A stretch of 64,000 nt of DNA from Corynebacterium kroppenstedtii (GTDB lineage Bacteria; Actinomycetota; Actinomycetes; Mycobacteriales; Mycobacteriaceae), in contig NZ_QFRA01000002.1 in assembly GCF_003243515.1 (NCBI RefSeq), positions 1 through 64,000 of the forward strand. Reading direction: 5' to 3'. Under the pieces are notes generated by a model, which saw only the letters and a list, made by a program, of their open reading frames with translations, was not told where the DNA came from and did not search any database. Position numbers and translations under genes: made by a program. Below, one piece after another: positions 1 through 7,800 of this stretch (within the stretch, counting starts at the first letter, position 1; every line of letters starts with the position of its first letter).

Positions 1-374
1 CCTATCAGAAGCAGAGATACCTGTGGTGATGCCAAACTCAGCGGTGGCATCGCAAGAAACAGTGAATGCTGTACCGAAATCATCCTCGTTGGATTCGACC
101 ATTGGGGCAAAATTTAGGCGACGCGCATGCTCAGCAGTCATTGGAACACACAGCAGACCCTTGCCCTGAGTGATCATGAAATTAACCGCTTCGGGTGTTA
201 CTGCTTCAGCAGCCATGATTAGGTCGCCCTCGTTCTCGCGATCCTCATTATCAACCAGTACGACCATTTTGCCCGCTGCAATGCCTCGATCGAAGATAGC
301 TTTGCCTCCGCATCGAGACGGGCAAGGGTCTTGGTGTCGTCAGACTGTGGAGCGTCAGACAATGTTTGGGTCAT
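1..374 (-). pseudogene. ribBA: 3,4-dihydroxy-2-butanone 4-phosphate synthase (RibB part of RibBA), 5' part, frameshifted
   Basis: The leftward reading gives the DHBP synthase N-terminus: GKMVVLVDNEDRENEGDLIM, then FMITQGKGLLCVPMT, then FGITTGISASDR, running off the window edge. This enzyme converts ribulose 5-phosphate to the four-carbon precursor of riboflavin. The natural start is ATG at 374, with an AGGAAAGGA ribosome site, beginning MTQTLSDAPQSDDTKTLARL. That N-terminus is in a different frame from the catalytic part. The frame changes near 278-287, inside the usual S-[IV]-E-x-A-I...A-A-G-K stretch, where a few residues also seem missing, so a short deletion not divisible by three is likely. 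From the natural start the product ends after about 50 residues. Whether the RibA half follows cannot be seen. Confidence 0.8.
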
Positions 375-397
375 TGTAAAATCCTTTCCTATGGACC

Positions 398-427
398 CCA
401 TGACACAACATGCATGTTGTGTCATGG
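398..427. promoter_or_regulatory. 30-bp perfect palindrome, candidate MarR-type operator
   Basis: The stretch is a perfect inverted repeat with centre ACAACATGCATGTTGT. It lies between ribBA (leftward) and the SRPBCC-marR pair (rightward), about 24 bases upstream of the ribBA ATG. A TATAAAT candidate -10 for the rightward pair lies near 461. MarR-family proteins usually bind such palindromes between divergent genes. Binding by the neighbouring MarR protein is inference. The repeat could also fold as a hairpin in the ribBA leader. Confidence 0.65.
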
Positions 428-502
428 TTAACTTTACATCACTTCTTCTGTCACGCAGGGTATAAATTTATCTACGCCCCCAGACGGGGGAGCCGGTAGT
501 TC

Positions 503-964
503 ATGGGTACTCGATCCAGATTTGGCATCAGATATGCCGGATTATCTACAATCAATGACATGTCATTTAGAACAACTAATGCAGCCACCATTTGCATTAA
601 ACAAGAAGTTAATCCCATCATGAAGACCCTTCTTGATGCCGAGAACCTACCCTTCTGGAATCCAGCGTTCAGTAAAGTGACCCCCTCAAGCCCCGACGGG
701 GTATACAAAATTACTGTCCACAAAGTACTGAGGGGCAACCTTGAATACAGACGTCCAAACCTGTGCAAGATCGAACTCCGAATCAGCATTCCAGGACTCA
801 CTGAGATTTCCACGTTTGTGTTGAAACCTAAGCCACACGAAACACAGGTGACGCATACGATTACACAGCAGGGACCCCTCGCTGCCATCATCCGAAATCA
901 AGAAGCATACCGTGTCCCCACAAAAAGGCTCACACGGCTAGCCCAAGCACTAAAAACTAACTAG
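503..964 (+). CDS. SRPBCC (START-like) domain protein
   Basis: This 153-residue protein has the N-terminal signature of the SRPBCC fold, with a helix ending in DAENLPFWNPAFSKV followed by alternating beta strands. Family members bind hydrophobic ligands or act as small cyclases and hydratases, and the ligand here is unknown. A G-rich ribosome site (GGGGGAG) precedes the ATG at 503; a second in-frame ATG at 560 begins MSFRTTNA and is the alternative start. The gene ends 6 bases before a MarR-family gene, so the two are probably one transcript. Its A/T-richer codon use differs from the ribosomal genes nearby. Confidence 0.6.
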   Translation: MGTRSRFGIRYAGLSTINDMSFRTTNAATICIKQEVNPIMKTLLDAENLPFWNPAFSKVTPSSPDGVYKITVHKVLRGNLEYRRPNLCKIELRISIPGLTEISTFVLKPKPHETQVTHTITQQGPLAAIIRNQEAYRVPTKRLTRLAQALKTN

Positions 965-970
965 ATAACT

Positions 971-1462
971 ATGTCGAATATGCTCTCAAACCATCCGGAA
1001 GAGTTCAGATACCTGATTCTAGCCCTCCAACGACAAGGCAGTCGTCAACTTAATAACCTCTATTCCCAACTCAACCTCACCAATTCTCAGGCTGAAGCAA
1101 TAGAAATAGTTGGCAACTACGGCCCCATGAGCACCAAGGAGGTGGGGAACTACCTCATTTGTGAATCTGGCTCACCCAGCCGACTACTCTCCACACTTGC
1201 AGAAAAAGGTATCAGTAGAACTGCACAGTCCACCACCGATAAACGTACAACCCTTCACGCCTTAACCCCCAAGGGCCGTGAAATCCTAGCTCAAGTTAGC
1301 GAGCTTAAAGACTCTTTTCATAAAGAGCTTTCCTCTGAACTTTCTAGAGCATCAAACCTACACCCGAATAACATTTTCGCTAGCTTTGCATATTTATTGA
1401 ACGATCCATACCTTAAGGCCGCCATGCATCGTCGCTTTCCCAACGTGTTTGATCACCTATAG
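971..1462 (+). CDS. MarR-family transcriptional regulator
   Basis: The 163-residue product has the winged-helix layout of MarR regulators: a recognition region (NSQAEAIEIVGNYGPMSTKEVGNYL), then SPSRLLSTLAEKGISR, the wing TTDKRTTLHALTPKGREIL, and a C-terminal dimerisation helix pair. MarR proteins are dimeric ligand-responsive repressors. It directly follows the SRPBCC gene, which might make or bind its ligand. The 30-bp palindrome upstream of the pair is the obvious candidate binding site. The effector is unknown. Confidence 0.8.
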   Translation: MSNMLSNHPEEFRYLILALQRQGSRQLNNLYSQLNLTNSQAEAIEIVGNYGPMSTKEVGNYLICESGSPSRLLSTLAEKGISRTAQSTTDKRTTLHALTPKGREILAQVSELKDSFHKELSSELSRASNLHPNNIFASFAYLLNDPYLKAAMHRRFPNVFDHL

Positions 1463-1719
1463 ATTTCACTAAACCTATCTAGTCTTATGAGATGATACCT
1501 CTAAGCTCGATTGTCGACACCGTTCAGGCTAGGTGCACTAAGGAACTAGCTTTCCACCCATTCAAAGATGGAGCCACGTCAATAAACACCTTCAACTTTC
1601 ATAACCACTGACGGAATTTCCAAAAGATCTTCCACTCCCGTGTGCATTCCTTCTCATTACCCTCGTGAGCGCAGGTGTTAATGTCATTTACTTTCACTGC
1701 TTTCAATGAACCAGGTTTA

Positions 1720-2139
1720 CTAACATACGCCTGAGTTAATGGGACTAATAGCACTAAACCGACAAAAATCTCTCATCGATGACCCCTTAACGATCGCAAA
1801 CTCGTCCCCGAACCACCAAGTCAAGATACCAGCCAATCCAAAAATCGTATACAGTCCTATAACTCCTGGAACAATAGCTCTCTCTGGGGTCGTTCCATCT
1901 GCGCCTTCAGATAGCTTGTGGCCACTTTTCCTCTGTTTCCGAATCCACCGCGCACGCGAAAAGAAGGTTCCGATTAGCAGCAGCGAAATTGTCAAAATGG
2001 TCGAAAACCACGACTTGTCCTCAGTCAGACAAACAAGGACTATGGAACCAGCCAACAAAGTCACACTCAACCAAAAGGCTCCCCAAGATAAACGCGCTTC
2101 AGAACGACCTACTGATCCAATACCTTTATTCTCCGCCAT
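1720..2139 (-). CDS. Small membrane protein of unknown function
   Basis: This 139-residue protein has a hydrophilic N-terminus (MAENKGIGSVGRSEARLS) and about three membrane segments: FWLSVTLLAGSIVLVCL, TILTISLLLIGTFF and VIGLYTIFGLAGILTWWF. A GGGAG ribosome site lies 6 bases before the ATG. I do not recognise the family. An overlapping rightward frame of similar length lacks a ribosome site and protein-like composition, so this strand was preferred. Neighbours give no functional hint. Confidence 0.5.
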   Translation of the reverse strand: MAENKGIGSVGRSEARLSWGAFWLSVTLLAGSIVLVCLTEDKSWFSTILTISLLLIGTFFSRARWIRKQRKSGHKLSEGADGTTPERAIVPGVIGLYTIFGLAGILTWWFGDEFAIVKGSSMRDFCRFSAISPINSGVC

Positions 2140-2271
2140 TTATGACTCCCTACACTGTATTTGGCTTATTTCCAGTATCCGAGGCTCCGGAGCAACCCAT
2201 CTCCCCTTTATCTAACGGATAACTTAGAGACTCGCAGAGAAATTGAAATTTGTCTACGACCGCCAACCCCC

Positions 2272-2300
2272 AAAACCCCGCAGCGAGGCCGCGGGGTTTT
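2272..2300. terminator. Rho-independent terminator, possibly bidirectional
   Basis: A perfect 10-bp stem (AAAACCCCGC pairing with GCGGGGTTTT) encloses a 9-base loop and has A/T runs on both sides. It sits in a gene-poor stretch, upstream of the leftward membrane-protein gene at 1720-2139. Confidence 0.75.
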
Positions 2301-2400
2301 CCCATGCGCATGTTCGATAACTCGCCCAAGACCAATATACAAGGAACATATAAGGTCAAGGGGTTAACGTGGGTCAAGTGGTGGCCGTAAAATCGAACGT

Positions 2401-2620
2401 ATGAGTACCACACCAACAAGCAAAGTCCACTTCCGAACTACACTCGCAGCCATCGCCACCGCCTTGCCCCTTGGCATGGCCAACGCCGAGGCCGAGCCAC
2501 CTACCCCAGACACCTCGTTTGGTCCCAAGACCACTTTTGTCGAGTGGCAGGCCTTTGCCCGGCCACCGCGACCTGATCGGCCATTACAACCCTGAATTGG
2601 GGCGCAACGACTGGTCATAA
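2401..2620 (+). pseudogene. Decayed small gene of unknown function
   Basis: An ATG at 2401 opens a frame beginning MSTTPTSKVHFRTTLAAIAT and continuing through PDTSFGPKTTFVEWQAFA. Protein-like sequence then continues in another frame (DLIGHYNPELGRNDWS, then stop), which suggests a frameshift near 2560. No good ribosome site is visible before the ATG. I do not recognise the family. It may once have been joined to the small gene that follows. Confidence 0.35.
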
Positions 2621-2663
2621 TCACCCCACCCGCGAAGCCATTCGCCGCGCGGGTTTCGAGGTC

Positions 2664-2873
2664 ATGTCCAGCAAGGAAATTTTCGACGAACTCGGTGATC
2701 TCGCGCTGAGAACACTCACCCTCGAAGACGAGTTGGCCCGCGTGAAGCGCAAGCGCGATGAGCTTGTTGTCACAGCCGTGGAGATGTCCCTCCCCAGAGA
2801 AGAAATTGCATGGGCAGCGAATCTGTCACGCCAGCGTATCCACTCGATTGCGCAGGACCACCGCAACAAGTAA
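2664..2873 (+). CDS. Small helix-turn-helix-like protein
   Basis: The 69-residue product is mostly charged helix (LTLEDELARVKRKRDELVVTA) followed by PREEIAWAANLSRQRIHSIA, which has the shape of a helix-turn-helix. The frame is open further upstream, reading TTGHNHPTREAIRRAGFEVM, so the start is uncertain: the ATG has only a close GAGG. It may be a DNA-binding accessory protein, but I do not recognise the family. Confidence 0.45.
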   Translation: MSSKEIFDELGDLALRTLTLEDELARVKRKRDELVVTAVEMSLPREEIAWAANLSRQRIHSIAQDHRNK

Positions 2874-2886
2874 CACACCAACCCAC

Positions 2887-2913
2887 AGCCCCCGGCAACA
2901 TGACCGAGGGGCT
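2887..2913 (+). terminator. Hairpin terminator after the small HTH gene
   Basis: AGCCCC-CGG pairs with CCG-(A)-GGGGCT around an 8-base loop, 14 bases after the stop codon. The T tract is weak (CTTTGTC). Confidence 0.55.
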
Positions 2914-2999
2914 TTGTCATGCGCGGGGCGGAGGACACCGCGCGAGTAGTCGGTCGTGCCCGCGGCGTTGGTCACGCGGGTTTGTCACGTCCCCATAAT

Positions 3000-3396
3000 T
3001 CGGGTTCGGGAGTGAGCCATGGTTTCACTCCCAGTTCAGACCGTAAATCCGCCCCCCTTTTTCCCCCTTTTTCATTCGCGTTCCTCGCAAAACGCCAAGT
3101 ACCCCACCCTTGGGCGTTTTGAGAGAAACCGTCTCTACGCTGCGAAGACTCAAAAACCCCCTCACATCGGACACCCGTCCAGTTTCCGCCGTAAACACTT
3201 CAATCAGGCCATCCCAAACCTGAAACCCTAGCCAGATGAACAAGGACAAAGATTCCAGGTCCAAGGCTTTTTCGTATGCTACTTATGCAGATCATGTTTG
3301 GTGGTAGGTCCTGCGACGTGCTTGGTGGTTCCTCCGGTTTGCATGGTGCTGCGGCAGGGGTCACCCCACTTAACTCACTAGACCGAGAAACAACCT
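3000..3396. other. Intergenic stretch with one terminator-like hairpin
   Basis: No convincing gene is visible here. A hairpin at 3089-3120 (AAAACGCC pairing with GGCGTTTT) has the form of a bidirectional terminator. C-rich and T-rich tracts precede it. The end of the stretch holds the upstream region of the ribokinase-family gene. Confidence 0.4.
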
Positions 3397-4740
3397 ATGA
3401 AAAGTAATCCAGATCTTTCGAACCTCTCAGAAATCCTAGCGTCTGTCATGACGTCGCCGGGAAAAGTTACCGTTGTCGGCTCGCTCAATGTCGATATAAC
3501 TGCGAGGGTGGGGAAATTTCCAGCTCCCGGAGAAACAGTTCCGGGCTCTGACCTCTCGTATGGGCCCGGCGGTAAGTCTTCGAATCAGGCGGTCGCGGCG
3601 TCGAAAATTGGTGCGAGTGTGGCGATGGTGGGTGCGGTAGGACACGATGCTTACGGGAGCTTCGCCCAGCGAAGGTTGGCGGATGTGGGGGTCGATACGT
3701 CACGGGTTGTCACTCGCGATCTACCTACTGGAACCGCCCTGATCACGGTGAACGCAGTTGGCGAGAACACGATTGTGTACTCGGCGGGTGCGAATCAGAG
3801 TGTCTCACGATCAGATCTGCAGTCGGCTGCGGATGTTTTGCAGTCTGCGGATGTGGTGGCGCTCGGATTTGAATCGCCTGCGAGTGTGGTTGCGGCCGCG
3901 ATTGATGTCGTTCGTTCTGGTGCTCACGCGAATAAAGAGATGAGCGCACACATGAGCGCTAGGACTCGCGCGCACATAGACCAAAACAATGCTCCCTACC
4001 AACAGCCGAATGATGGTGCCGATACTCGGGAACCTCTACGATCACCACAGATTATTTTGAATTATTCTCCAATTATCGATGTTGACTCGGGTCTGATTAG
4101 TGGGGTCGATATCGTGGTCGTGAATGAGATTGAGCTCCAAGCCTTGGGGGAGCGGTATGGGTTCGGTCAATTGCCGACGCAGGCACGAGGGGGGTTGGCT
4201 GACGTGGCCAAATCCAACGCCGACGCACATGCCGCTATGAACGCATATGCCATTTCTGACTCCGCAGACGGTACGGCTAAAGAAGGTGTTGCCAGCGAAA
4301 ACGGCCTATTTGCCATAGCGAGACGAATAGTTGGTGCGCTGGGCCTCAGGGGTTTGATTGTGACACTTGGCCCGGAGGGTTGTTTTGTTGTGGAGTCTGA
4401 TGATTCGCTAGAACGCGGTGACGTTAACCCGACGAGCGATGCGGGCCTAACCTATCGAGCCGACTCGGTCGAAAGTGCTCACGCAACCGACAATGCATCC
4501 AGTGCTAATGGCGTGTATGTGCAGGGCTATCCAGTCGATGCGGTCGATTCAACCGGGTGCGGTGATTGCTTTATGGGAACGGTGACTGCATCGATAGCTT
4601 CTGGACGAGGGCTCGTTGATTCCGCCAGGTTGGCTACTTTCGTGGCATCGCGTGCTGCGACCAAGCAGGGTGCTCAGAGTTCATATTTTTCAGCCGAGGA
4701 ACTCTCGGGCGAGTTCAAGGTCGATCAACCGAATCCGTAA
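3397..4740 (+). CDS. Ribokinase/PfkB-family carbohydrate kinase, enlarged
   Basis: PfkB-family kinases phosphorylate sugars or nucleosides with ATP. The first signature (VGSLNVDI, then GPGGKSSNQAVAASKIGA) lies near residues 28-70 and the second (DSTGCGDCFMG) near residue 383. The second normally reads DTTGAGD; the catalytic GxGD glycine-aspartate pattern is kept, with Cys replacing Ala. At 447 residues it is about 150 longer than usual ribokinase. The extra length is in low-complexity insertions, notably about residues 180-215, 255-305 and 330-375, rich in Ala, Ser and Asp. ATG 3397 is the first start; MTSPGKVTVVGS is the alternative. The substrate cannot be told from sequence. Confidence 0.75.
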   Translation: MKSNPDLSNLSEILASVMTSPGKVTVVGSLNVDITARVGKFPAPGETVPGSDLSYGPGGKSSNQAVAASKIGASVAMVGAVGHDAYGSFAQRRLADVGVDTSRVVTRDLPTGTALITVNAVGENTIVYSAGANQSVSRSDLQSAADVLQSADVVALGFESPASVVAAAIDVVRSGAHANKEMSAHMSARTRAHIDQNNAPYQQPNDGADTREPLRSPQIILNYSPIIDVDSGLISGVDIVVVNEIELQALGERYGFGQLPTQARGGLADVAKSNADAHAAMNAYAISDSADGTAKEGVASENGLFAIARRIVGALGLRGLIVTLGPEGCFVVESDDSLERGDVNPTSDAGLTYRADSVESAHATDNASSANGVYVQGYPVDAVDSTGCGDCFMGTVTASIASGRGLVDSARLATFVASRAATKQGAQSSYFSAEELSGEFKVDQPNP

Positions 4741-5137
4741 GCATGGAGCTGATCCATATGGCTGTTGATCGGCGAGCTCGGCTGTCGCGTCTTAGTCCCT
4801 CATCATTTCCGTATCATTTCCGTCGGGAATTCTTCGGATGAGGGAACAGTTCGCGGTTGAGCGGAACAGATCAGATAGTGACTGAGAGCGACCTTCGTCA
4901 GGAAATGCAGCTATGCGTGCCAGCGAAATGCTCCTTGGGTAGTTTTCCGACGAAAATCTCGGTTGGCGTGGCCCGGTGAATGTTTCGACAACACCAGTGT
5001 GTTGGTCGGAACGCGATGCTTGGCTGAGGGGAGCGTGTGAAACGCAGCTTGTCGGGAAGCAAGCGAGTCTGTGAGGTACGCTGGGATCGATAAGAATAAT
5101 TACCCGGACAGTGATCAAACTACAGGTAAGGCTCACC
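4741..5137. other. Intergenic region upstream of the broken membrane-protein gene
   Basis: No protein-like frame was recognised. A TAAGAAT candidate -10 lies near 5089, about 45 bases before the ATG at 5138. Nothing else is evident. Confidence 0.3.
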
Positions 5138-6285
5138 ATGACTTCCGACGACAACTCCTCGAAGCATTCGAGTAATGGCCGCTCTGAAGGCGGTGGGGGA
5201 AGTGTCGGCTCGGGCGATACGACGCGCGATAATTCGGCCGATGCTGCTGGTGGGGGTGTTCATACCGCAGGTGGTGATTCGTCGGCGGAAAAGTTCGACG
5301 CTCAGTCCTCCGGGAATTACCCGTCGGAAGATGATTTCGAAACCTGCGAATGGCCGCCAGTCCAAGCGTGGAGTGAGGTGCGGAACCCGGATGGGAGCGT
5401 GGCTCCTCGGCAAAGTGTCTCGTGGGGGAATTCCCCGCAATGGAATGCCGCGACTGGTGGGGGAAGCGGCTGGAACAACGGGGGCAGCCAGCAGTGGAGT
5501 GGGGGCATTCCGGGTGGTGGGAACAGTCAGGGCCAAGGGCAGTAGCCGGGCAGCTATGGGCAGCAGCTTCAGTACGGGGCGCAATTTCAGCAGCCTCACT
5601 TTGGGCAGAACGCTCACTATGCTCAAGGCCAGTCGAGTGGCTCACGCTCGGTCGGATCGCAGGGGGACTCATCCGGCTAGTCGGACTCATCGATCTGGAA
5701 GGTTTTATTCTTATCCTTGTCGTGGTTGCAGCGCTGATTGGCGCGCTGATATGGAAACCTTGGGAAAAGATCAGTAACGACGCCGGTGCTCCGAGCAGTG
5801 AATCGTCGGCAATCTCGGAAGAACCGAGCAATGAGACCACAGAAGAGGCGACGACTGAGCCCGAGGACACCACGACCGAAAAGACGGAAGACACTACCAC
5901 CGAACGGACAACGACGACAACGTCGAGGCAAGCCACGGGGACCGACATCCCAGGGCTGGGTCGCCAAGGTTTTACGGCAAACAGCGCTGCAACCTGTAAT
6001 GCCGATGATGAGTGGGTATATGCGGGAGTTAATGAGGATGGCGACAAAGTTGTGATCTGCCAGGTAGGGGACACCGACGGTTTTTACTATCGAGGTTGGT
6101 ATCACGAAGGGGCGTTAGAGCGTGATGTGACGAGCCGCAGCCCCGATGGGAGGTCCTACTCGATGAAAAGCGGTGGAACTGTGATCAATATCGACGGGTC
6201 CGCTCTGAGTGTTGTGCAGAACGGTAAGACCTTTTCTTCTACCGTATTTGATGACGTGGCTACGAGGGAGCCGGATTGGGGTTAA
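5138..6285 (+). pseudogene. Membrane-anchored protein with Q/G/S-rich N-terminus, broken by stop and frameshift
   Basis: From ATG 5138 (ribosome site AGGTAAGG) the product is low-complexity and rich in Gly, Ser and Gln. It meets TAG at 5543-5545 within a Gln-rich run (GQGQ, stop, PGSYGQQLQYGAQFQQPHFG). After the stop the same composition continues to another stop at 5677-5679. A different frame then gives a membrane segment (FILILVVVAALIGALIW), a Thr/Glu-rich linker and an extracellular domain with Cys residues (ATCNADDEWVYAGV, then VVICQVGDTDGFYYRGWY). One ancestral protein of about 380 residues explains the order of parts. Its function is unknown; the layout resembles actinobacterial surface or kinase-associated sensors. 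Confidence 0.6.
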
Positions 6286-6829
6286 GCCTGTTCCGCGAAC
6301 GTTCGGCGAACGAATAACTGGAACCCAAGCAATAGTCGACGCCTAACGGACGCTCGGCTGGTAGCCATGATCGACACCGACCGGACGTATGCCACTCGCT
6401 GACGACGTATCTGACTCGCTGATGGCCTATCCCGCGACGCCTGCGCAGGGGCCGCGGATATGGATTTCCCACCACAAGTTTGGGAAAAATCCAGGTTATC
6501 GCTTAAACTGGAGCGCTGTGTCCGCCACGTGTGGGCGGGACAAACGTCCACCGTAGGCCAGCGAGAGCGGCTGACTCGTTCACGTGCGCTCAAAAACCGC
6601 TGGTCACGGCGTTAAAAATTTCCTCCGAAAAGTTGCCTAGCACAACGTCGGAAAGAAGTTTTTAGCACCACGGAATGAGCTTGCAAAGGCAGGTGTGAGC
6701 GGCAAGTAAGCACCCCGCCTGCACGGGCACTATGCCAGTGAGCGAGTGATAAACCCGGTTTTGTTGTAATTTCCATCACACCCCGGGAATGAACCGCAAA
6801 CGCGTCAAAGAAACATAGAAAGTCGGTAC
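6286..6829. promoter_or_regulatory. Upstream region of the str operon with candidate promoter
   Basis: This gene-free stretch precedes rpsL. A candidate sigma-70-type promoter is TTGGGA (6480-6485), an 18-base spacer, and TAAACT (6504-6509). That would give a leader of roughly 310 bases. The A/G-rich stretch just before rpsL includes AAAGAAACATAGAAAGT. No known leader RNA was recognised. Confidence 0.4.
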
Positions 6830-7201
6830 ATGCCTACTATTCAGCAGCTGGTCCGCAAGGGCCGCAAGGACAAGAAGGCCAAGGTGAAGACCGCGGCCCT
6901 CAAGGGATCACCGCAGCGCCGCGGTGTGTGCACCCGTGTCTACACCACGACCCCGAAGAAGCCGAACTCCGCTCTCCGTAAGGTTGCGCGTGTTCGTCTG
7001 ACCTCTGGTATTGAGGTTTCCGCTTACATCCCCGGTGAGGGCCACAACCTGCAGGAGCACTCCATGGTGCTCGTTCGCGGTGGCCGTGTGAAGGATCTCC
7101 CCGGTGTCCGCTACCGCATCATCCGTGGCTCCCTCGACACCCAGGGAGTTAAGGATCGTAAGCAGGCACGTTCTCGCTACGGCGCGAAGAAGGAGAAGTA
7201 A
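6830..7201 (+). CDS. rpsL: 30S ribosomal protein S12
   Basis: At 123 residues this is full-length S12, beginning MPTIQQLVRKGRKDK. It carries the decoding-site loops TTPKKPNSALRKVARV and GGRVKDLPGVRYRI, where streptomycin resistance changes usually occur; Lys43 and Lys88 equivalents look wild type. S12 monitors codon-anticodon pairing in the A site. It is the first gene of the str operon, 3 bases before rpsG. Confidence 0.98.
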   Translation: MPTIQQLVRKGRKDKKAKVKTAALKGSPQRRGVCTRVYTTTPKKPNSALRKVARVRLTSGIEVSAYIPGEGHNLQEHSMVLVRGGRVKDLPGVRYRIIRGSLDTQGVKDRKQARSRYGAKKEK

Positions 7202-7204
7202 TTC

Positions 7205-7675
7205 ATGCCACGTAAAGGTCCAGCACCCGCACGTCAGCTTCCGAAAGACCCGGTATACGGCGATACCATCGTCTCGCAGCTCATCAACAAGGTCCTCGTC
7301 GATGGCAAGAAGTCCACCGCCGAGCGCATCGTCTACGGAGCCCTCGAATCCTGCCGTGAGAAGACCGGCACCGACCCGGTTCTCACCCTGAAGAAGGCCC
7401 TTGACAACGTCAAACCCACCCTCGAAGTGCGTTCACGCCGCGTTGGTGGCGCCACCTACCAGGTCCCGGTCGAGGTTCGCCCTGGCCGTGCAACCACCCT
7501 GGCACTGCGTTGGTTGGTTATGTTCACCCGCCAGCGTCGCGAAAACACCATGACCGAGCGTCTCGCCGCAGAGATCCTGGACGCATCCAACGGCCTCGGC
7601 GCATCCGTGAAGCGTCGCGAAGACACTCACAAGATGGCCGAAGCTAACCGCGCATTCGCGCACTACCGCTGGTAA
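7205..7675 (+). CDS. rpsG: 30S ribosomal protein S7
   Basis: S7 nucleates assembly of the 30S head. The 156-residue product has the family start [20 protein letters not shown] and the conserved [16 protein letters not shown] block, and ends AHYRW. Codon use is strongly biased, as for rpsL. It lies between rpsL and fusA, the standard order. Confidence 0.98.
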
Positions 7676-7800
7676 TCACCTCTCCGGCGTAGCCAGACCA
7701 AGAATTACACGCAGGCCCGCCACCATCGGATCGCCACGAGCATCGCCACGATCGACTGGTTCCGGTGAGTGGGCCACCAAACTACGAGTTGGGGTACACA

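Noticed and set aside
1739..2215. Rightward frame overlapping the 139-residue membrane protein
   Set aside because: No ribosome site and no coherent hydrophobic pattern; the leftward frame has both.
5133..6074. 313-codon leftward frame over the broken membrane-protein gene
   Set aside because: The rightward strand has a ribosome site, membrane segment and Q/G-rich composition; the leftward one is Ser/Pro/Arg antisense of it.
6290..6320. GCGAACGTTCGGC palindromic stretch after the broken gene, considered as a LexA-type site or terminator
   Set aside because: It lacks the LexA spacing and has no T tract; arms are imperfect.
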